From the NCBI GenBank assembly GCA_021300125.1, contig JAJTHX010000180.1, positions 1 through 10,692 of the forward strand: DNA of 10,692 bases, given 5' to 3'. This DNA comes from Betaproteobacteria bacterium (GTDB taxonomy: Bacteria; Pseudomonadota; Gammaproteobacteria; Burkholderiales; SG8-41). A model generated the notes under the pieces. That model ran no database searches and was not told where the DNA came from. It saw only the letters and a program-made list of their open reading frames with translations. The stretch's first letter is position 1, and each line of letters starts with the position of its first letter. This document shows, piece after piece, positions 6,804-10,692 of the stretch. A program made the translations under genes and the position numbers.

Positions 6804-7277
6804 TCAGCCGCAGCCGCCAATGGTGATTTTGACCTCTCGCGCCGCGGTGAAATGGCGGTTGTCAGCGCGTATTACGATCCTGAGATCCGTTGTCTGGCCC
6901 ATCTTCAGGCGCAGCAGCACCTGGGGCTCGCCCCCGGGCAGGATGTTGAAAATCGCGGCCAGCGGAAAGGGGTTCTTTTCGGCGAGGATGGCGATGCTCT
7001 GGGTGTTGGGGATGCGGCTCACGACCTGGATTTGCACCATTGCACCGTTCTCGGCAATATCGGGGGCGGTGATCGCGATGTCGCGGCTTTCCGTCAAGGC
7101 GGTTGCGCCGAGGGCTTTCAGCGCTTCGGCCATGGTCTTCGCTTCGAAGGCATTCTTGTTCCAGGGCGTTGCCGCCAGTGCGACGAGGGGCTTCAGCCAG
7201 CCGGTTGCAAGTGCGCCGAGCGCCGCGCTGCAACGGGCGAGCAGGGCCAGGGACTGACGGCGGTTCATGGCATTCAT
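6804..7277 (-). CDS. soxY: SoxY, sulfur-carrying subunit with Tat signal and C-terminal cysteine
   Basis: This is a 157-aa protein from the ATG at 7277. A twin-arginine signal is visible: NRRQSLALL (5-13), a hydrophobic stretch, and a likely cleavage near VALA-AT (32-37). The mature part has the SoxY pattern KNPFPLAAIF (101-110) and ends ITIGGCG, with C156 as the swinging sulfur-binding cysteine. The well-studied SoxY ends GGCGG; here the final Gly is absent. The start is uncertain. The frame extends to an ATG at 7355 that overlaps moaC by 16 bases, with another ATG at 7313. The choice here puts the Tat motif close to the N-terminus. None of these starts has a clear ribosome site, and an ATG three codons in (7268) is equally plausible. 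It lies between moaC and soxZ, all on the same strand. No soxXA, soxB or soxCD is in the window. Confidence 0.88.
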   Translation of the reverse strand: MNAMNRRQSLALLARCSAALGALATGWLKPLVALAATPWNKNAFEAKTMAEALKALGATALTESRDIAITAPDIAENGAMVQIQVVSRIPNTQSIAILAEKNPFPLAAIFNILPGGEPQVLLRLKMGQTTDLRIVIRADNRHFTAAREVKITIGGCG

Positions 7278-7339
7278 GCGGTCGGATGCGGATTCCGGTT
7301 TCGGGGCCGCCATTCTAGGCGAAGTGGGCAGGGCCTGCG

Positions 7340-7849
7340 CTACCGCGCCAGCCATACCCCCGATTTGCCGCCGCGTTTCTCAAGCAGCCCCAGGGCTTCG
7401 ATGCGCATGCCGCGGTCCACCGCCTTGCACATGTCGTAGACGGTGAGCAGCGCGACGCTGACCGCGGTGAGCGCTTCCATTTCGACGCCGGTGCGACCCA
7501 GGGTTTCCACGGTCGCCGTGCACTCCACCGCGCGGGCCCGCGGCCGCAGGCGGAACTCGACCTCGACCCGGGTCAGCGACAGCGGATGGCACAGGGGTAT
7601 CAGGGCCGAAGTTTGCTTGGCGGCCTGGATGCCGGCGATGCGCGCGACGCCCAGCACATCGCCTTTATTGGCGGTGCCGCTGGCGATCAGGCGCAGCGTG
7701 GCGGCCTGCATCACGATGCGGCCGCCGGCGCGGGCAAGACGCCGTGTCGGCGCCTTGTCGCCGACATCCACCATCCAGGCCGCGCCCTGCCGGTCGAAGT
7801 GGGTCAGCGCGCCGCCCTTGCGGTGTTTCGTAACAGTCTGTTTTTTCAT
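7340..7849 (-). CDS. moaC: Cyclic pyranopterin monophosphate synthase MoaC
   Basis: This is a 169-aa protein of normal MoaC length. MoaC converts the MoaA product (3',8-cyclo-7,8-dihydro-GTP) to cyclic pyranopterin monophosphate in molybdenum cofactor synthesis, in the cytosol. Conserved blocks are [19 protein letters not shown] (15-33), [20 protein letters not shown] (61-80), IPLCHPL (84-90), [16 protein letters not shown] (118-133) and YDMCKAVD (138-145). The functional residues known from E. coli MoaC (K51, H77, E112-M113, D128, K131) fall at K62, H88, E123-M124, D139 and K142, a constant offset of 11, so the active site looks intact. The extra N-terminal residues are basic ([13 protein letters not shown]). 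It is divergent from the M48 peptidase gene with 35 bp between the start codons, and is the probable first gene of a moaC-soxY-soxZ unit. Confidence 0.95.
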   Translation of the reverse strand: MKKQTVTKHRKGGALTHFDRQGAAWMVDVGDKAPTRRLARAGGRIVMQAATLRLIASGTANKGDVLGVARIAGIQAAKQTSALIPLCHPLSLTRVEVEFRLRPRARAVECTATVETLGRTGVEMEALTAVSVALLTVYDMCKAVDRGMRIEALGLLEKRGGKSGVWLAR

Positions 7850-7878
7850 TGGGAACCCCGGGTTGCAGGATTTATCAT
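7849..7878 (+). promoter_or_regulatory. Possible sigma-70 promoter for the M48 peptidase gene
   Basis: TTGGGA (7849-7854) and TATCAT (7873-7878) are 18 bases apart, with 4 of 6 and 5 of 6 matches to consensus. If used, the transcript would start almost at the ATG (7885), giving a leaderless or near-leaderless mRNA. That would fit the lack of a well-placed ribosome site: CAGGA ends 14 bases away. The -35 overlaps the start of moaC. Tentative. Confidence 0.3.
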
Positions 7879-7884
7879 AGCACC

Positions 7885-9309
7885 ATGATTTTGCGCGCCA
7901 TCCTGCTTGCCGTGCTGCTCTGCGTGCCGCGAGTGCTTGCGCAGGCCCTGCCCGATCTCGGCGATGTCTCGGCGACGGCGATTTCGCTGGCCGACGAGCG
8001 CCGTCTCGGCGAGCGGATCATGGTCGAGATCCGGCGGGATCCCAATTATCTGGACGATGCCGAGGTCCGCGACTACGTCAACGCGCTGGGCAACCGCCTC
8101 GCGGCCAGAAGCGATTCGCCGCGGCAGGAATTCGAGTTTTTCGTGGTGCGCGACCCGCAGATCAATGCCTTCGCCCTGCCCGGCGGTTTCATCGGGCTGC
8201 ATACCGGGCTGCTGCTGGCGGCGCAAAGCGAATCCGAGGTGGCCGGCGTGGTCGCGCACGAAATTGCCCACGTCACCCAGCGCCACATCGCGCGCATGAT
8301 CGGCCAGCAGTCGCAGAGCCAGCTGCTGTCGATCGCGGCGCTCGCGGTGGCGATTCTCGCCGCGCGTTCCAATTCACAGGTGGCCGAAGCCGCGCTGGCA
8401 TTCGGACAGGCCGGGGTGATCCAGTCCCAGCTCAATTTCTCGCGCGAAGCCGAACGCGAGGCCGACCGGCTGGGCCTGCAGATGCTGGAGGCGGCGGGAT
8501 TCGATCCGCGGGGCATGGGCTCTTTCTTCGAGCGCCTGCAGCGGGCCACCCGCATTTACGAAGGCGGCGCCCCCTCCTACCTGCGTACCCACCCGCTCAC
8601 TTTCGAGCGCATCGGCGACATCCAGAACCGGGTCGAGCGCATGCCCTACCGCCAGGTTGCCGACGGTCTTGATTTTCATCTGGTGCGGGCGAAGCTGCGT
8701 GCCGAACAGGATGCGCCCCGCGAGGCCCTGGCTTTTTTCGAAATCGGCCTCAAGGAGCGCAAGTTCCTGTCCGAGCCTGCGGCCCGATACGGCCTGGTGG
8801 CGAGCCTGCTGCGCCTGCGCGAATTCGAGCGGGCACGCGCGGAGCTGGCCGTGCTGCGCAAAACCGCGCACCCGATGATCGAGCACCTCGCCTGCCGCTA
8901 TCACGAGGCGGCGGGTGATGCGAAATCCGCGCTGGCCTGCTTTGAGCAGGCGCGCAGGCTTTATCCGGGACAGCGCGCGCTGCTGTTCGGCCATATCGAG
9001 CAGCTGCTGCGCGCCGGCCAGCCGGCGGAGGCCCTGCAGTTGATCGAACCCAGACTCAAGGGCGCAGATGGCGACGAGATCAGGCTCTATCGGCTGCAGG
9101 CCGAGGCCTATGCCGCCCAGGGCAATCTGCTGCAGCATCACCGGGCGCTGGGTGAAGCCTACGCCCGGATTGGCGCCCTTGGCGCCGCCACGCAACAGTT
9201 CGAGCTGGCGCTGAAGAACGGCAAGGGTGATTTTTTCCAGCTTTCGGCGGTGGAGGCGCGGCTGCGTGAATTGCGTCGGCTGCAACTGGAGCAGGACCGG
9301 AAAAAGTAG
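7885..9309 (+). CDS. Exported M48 zinc metallopeptidase with TPR repeats (BepA/YfgC-like)
   Basis: This is a 474-aa protein from the ATG at 7885. Residues 1-19 ([19 protein letters not shown]) form a Sec signal peptide, with cleavage likely before QALPD, so it acts in the periplasm. The M48 domain has the zinc motif HEIAH (125-129), the third ligand Glu190 in the EREAD (ExxxD) motif, and a His236 in THPLTFERI. The last corresponds to the regulatory His of E. coli BepA. Known BepA ligands H136, H140 and E201 map at a constant offset of 11. Residues about 255-460 are TPR-like helix pairs. BepA matures or degrades LptD and other outer-membrane proteins at the BAM complex; such a quality-control role is inferred. 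A TTG upstream in frame (7849) would put 12 residues before the signal peptide and is rejected. It is followed after 38 bp by the kinase gene, likely co-transcribed. Confidence 0.92.
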   Translation: MILRAILLAVLLCVPRVLAQALPDLGDVSATAISLADERRLGERIMVEIRRDPNYLDDAEVRDYVNALGNRLAARSDSPRQEFEFFVVRDPQINAFALPGGFIGLHTGLLLAAQSESEVAGVVAHEIAHVTQRHIARMIGQQSQSQLLSIAALAVAILAARSNSQVAEAALAFGQAGVIQSQLNFSREAEREADRLGLQMLEAAGFDPRGMGSFFERLQRATRIYEGGAPSYLRTHPLTFERIGDIQNRVERMPYRQVADGLDFHLVRAKLRAEQDAPREALAFFEIGLKERKFLSEPAARYGLVASLLRLREFERARAELAVLRKTAHPMIEHLACRYHEAAGDAKSALACFEQARRLYPGQRALLFGHIEQLLRAGQPAEALQLIEPRLKGADGDEIRLYRLQAEAYAAQGNLLQHHRALGEAYARIGALGAATQQFELALKNGKGDFFQLSAVEARLRELRRLQLEQDRKK

Positions 9310-9347
9310 GCTCCCTTCGCCCAAGACTTTGGTGTTAACGTGACCAC

Positions 9348-10688
9348 ATGAACGATTCCGCTCAAGCCACCGACTTGCCGGTCCAGGCCGAACGCAGGAT
9401 CGGCAAGTACGAACTGATCCGCGAGCTGGGGCGGGGAGCGACCAGCGTCGTCTACAAGGCCTACGACCCTTTCCAGAACAGGGAGGTCGCCCTCAAGGCG
9501 GTCAATCCAGAGGCGCTGGGTGATGACGAATACGGCTGTCGCTACCGCAAGCTGTTCATCGCCGAGGCCTCGCTGGCCGGCAAGCTGTCGCATCCCCATA
9601 TCGTTTCCATTTACGACGCCGTTGCCGGGCCCGAGATCAGTTACATCGTGATGGAGTATGTTGACGGCTCGACGCTTGAGCGGTACACCCACATCGACCG
9701 GCTGCTGTCCTTGTCGCGGGTGCTCGAAATCATCTACAAATGCGCGCGGGCACTGGATTTTGCCGCACGCGAGGGCCTTATTCACCGCGACATCAAGCCC
9801 GCGAACATCCTGCTTGCGGGCGAGGTGGACATCAAGATTTCCGATTTCGGCGCGGCGCTGAACACCTCGAGCGAATCGACCCAGATCACCGGCATCGGCT
9901 CGCCCGCCTACATGTCGCCGGAACAGGTGCGCGAGCAGCCCTTGACCTACCAGACCGACATTTTTTCGCTGGGCGTGGTGTTCTACCAGCTGCTCACCGG
10001 GCGGCTGCCGTTCCTGGGCACCAACAACTACAGCATCATCTACCAGATCATCAATGTCGAGCCGGCACCGCCCAGCCGGCTACGCGCGGAGGTGCCGCCT
10101 GCGATTGATGCGATCGTGATGCGCATGCTCGCCAAAAGCACGTGCGAGCGGTACCAGACCTGGAGCGAACTCGCCGGCGACCTGGTGGATGCGATTGGCG
10201 GCGCCCGGACGCGCGGCAGCGAGTCCGTGCCCGAGTCGGAGAAATTCGACACCTTGCGCCGGCTTGCCTTTTTTGCCGCATTCAGCGATGTCGAGTTGTG
10301 GGAAGTGCTGCGGCTGGTGCGCTGGCAGCCGGTGAAATCGGGGACGGTTGTGATCCAGGAGGATGACATCGGCTCCTCCTTTTTCATCATTGCCGAGGGC
10401 GAAGTCGAGGTACGCAAGCAGCAGCGGGCGCTGGACCGCCTCGGCGCGGGTGAGTGCTTCGGTGAAATGGCCTACCTCGGCAAGCAGAAGTTTCAGCGTT
10501 CGGCGAGCGTGGTGGCGGCGAGTGATGCGATGCTGATCGAAATCCGCGCTGAGACCCTGCCACGGGCCTCCGAGCTGTGCCGGCACCATTTCAACGGCGC
10601 CTTCCTCGAGCTGCTGGTGGACCGGCTCTCCGCCGCCAACCTGCGCCTCTCGCAACTGCTGACGGACAGCAAGGTCAGCGTGTTCTGA
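9348..10688 (+). CDS. Serine/threonine protein kinase with C-terminal cyclic-nucleotide-binding domain
   Basis: This is a 446-aa cytosolic protein with no membrane segment. The kinase domain spans about 21-285: glycine loop GRGATSVV (28-35), K50 in VALK, E73, catalytic loop HRDIKPAN (146-153), DFG (166-168), activation segment to SPEQ (190-193), and R268. All catalytic residues are present. A cNMP-binding domain follows at about 302-425, with F-I-I-A-E-G-E-V-E-V (346-355) and a phosphate-binding cassette G-E-C-F-G-E-M-A (368-375). E373, R384 and S385 line up with E72, R82 and S83 of E. coli CRP, with one extra residue between. Binding of cAMP or cGMP is therefore plausible and may switch the kinase on or off (inference). 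Most bacterial Hanks-type kinases instead carry extracellular sensors such as PASTA. The ATG at 9348 has no clear ribosome site. Downstream context is outside the window. Confidence 0.92.
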   Translation: MNDSAQATDLPVQAERRIGKYELIRELGRGATSVVYKAYDPFQNREVALKAVNPEALGDDEYGCRYRKLFIAEASLAGKLSHPHIVSIYDAVAGPEISYIVMEYVDGSTLERYTHIDRLLSLSRVLEIIYKCARALDFAAREGLIHRDIKPANILLAGEVDIKISDFGAALNTSSESTQITGIGSPAYMSPEQVREQPLTYQTDIFSLGVVFYQLLTGRLPFLGTNNYSIIYQIINVEPAPPSRLRAEVPPAIDAIVMRMLAKSTCERYQTWSELAGDLVDAIGGARTRGSESVPESEKFDTLRRLAFFAAFSDVELWEVLRLVRWQPVKSGTVVIQEDDIGSSFFIIAEGEVEVRKQQRALDRLGAGECFGEMAYLGKQKFQRSASVVAASDAMLIEIRAETLPRASELCRHHFNGAFLELLVDRLSAANLRLSQLLTDSKVSVF

Positions 10689-10692
10689 GGCA

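Noticed and set aside
7278..7355. soxY start at 7355, overlapping moaC
   Set aside because: It would put 26 extra residues, rich in Pro and Ala, before the Tat motif. It is kept only as an alternative.
8374..9324. Long minus-strand open frame (316 codons) opposite the M48 peptidase
   Set aside because: It is a shadow of the TPR part of the peptidase gene, whose sense frame has the zinc motif and signal peptide.

Overview
The window looks like chromosome of a G+C-rich betaproteobacterium, possibly of a Rhodocyclales- or Nitrosomonadales-like lineage. This rests on codon usage and gene content: a type IV pilin with an RpoN-type promoter, SoxYZ sulfur-carrier proteins, a BepA-like M48 peptidase and a GAF/HD-GYP protein. 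Genus cannot be fixed from the sequence alone.

Layout. Positions 1-1049 hold the 3' part of a GAF/HD-GYP protein (cyclic-di-GMP phosphodiesterase class), cut by the left edge. Facing it is a small uncharacterised gene on the minus strand (1100-1420). After about 490 bp of apparently non-coding DNA comes a three-gene surface/pilus segment on the plus strand. It consists of a TPR protein with a C-terminal glycosyltransferase-like domain (1914-3692, closed by a terminator), a type IV major-pilin-like gene (3943-4374) with a well-formed sigma-54 promoter and a strong terminator, and, after about 560 bp, a polytopic Wzy_C/PglL-type O-oligosaccharyltransferase or O-antigen ligase (4982-6451). The non-coding DNA of this segment is visibly more A/T-rich than the flanking genes. 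It carries an 18-bp perfect tandem duplication built on a palindrome.

The next block is on the minus strand. moaC (molybdopterin precursor synthesis) is followed by soxY and soxZ, running leftward and ending only 14 bp from the convergent oligosaccharyltransferase gene. Divergent from moaC, with just 35 bp between the starts, is an exported M48 zinc metallopeptidase with TPR repeats (BepA-like). It is followed after 38 bp by a cytosolic serine/threonine kinase with a C-terminal cyclic-nucleotide-binding domain, which ends at the right edge of the window.

How the genes may fit together. The central segment is best read as a candidate pilin-glycosylation locus: the pilin is the substrate, the multispanning protein the periplasmic glycan transferase, and the TPR-glycosyltransferase a cytoplasmic glycan-building or direct-modifying enzyme. 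SoxYZ would carry sulfur intermediates in the periplasm, but no other sox genes are in view. The HD-GYP protein and the kinase are signalling proteins. Any link between them and the pilus is an inference from proximity only.
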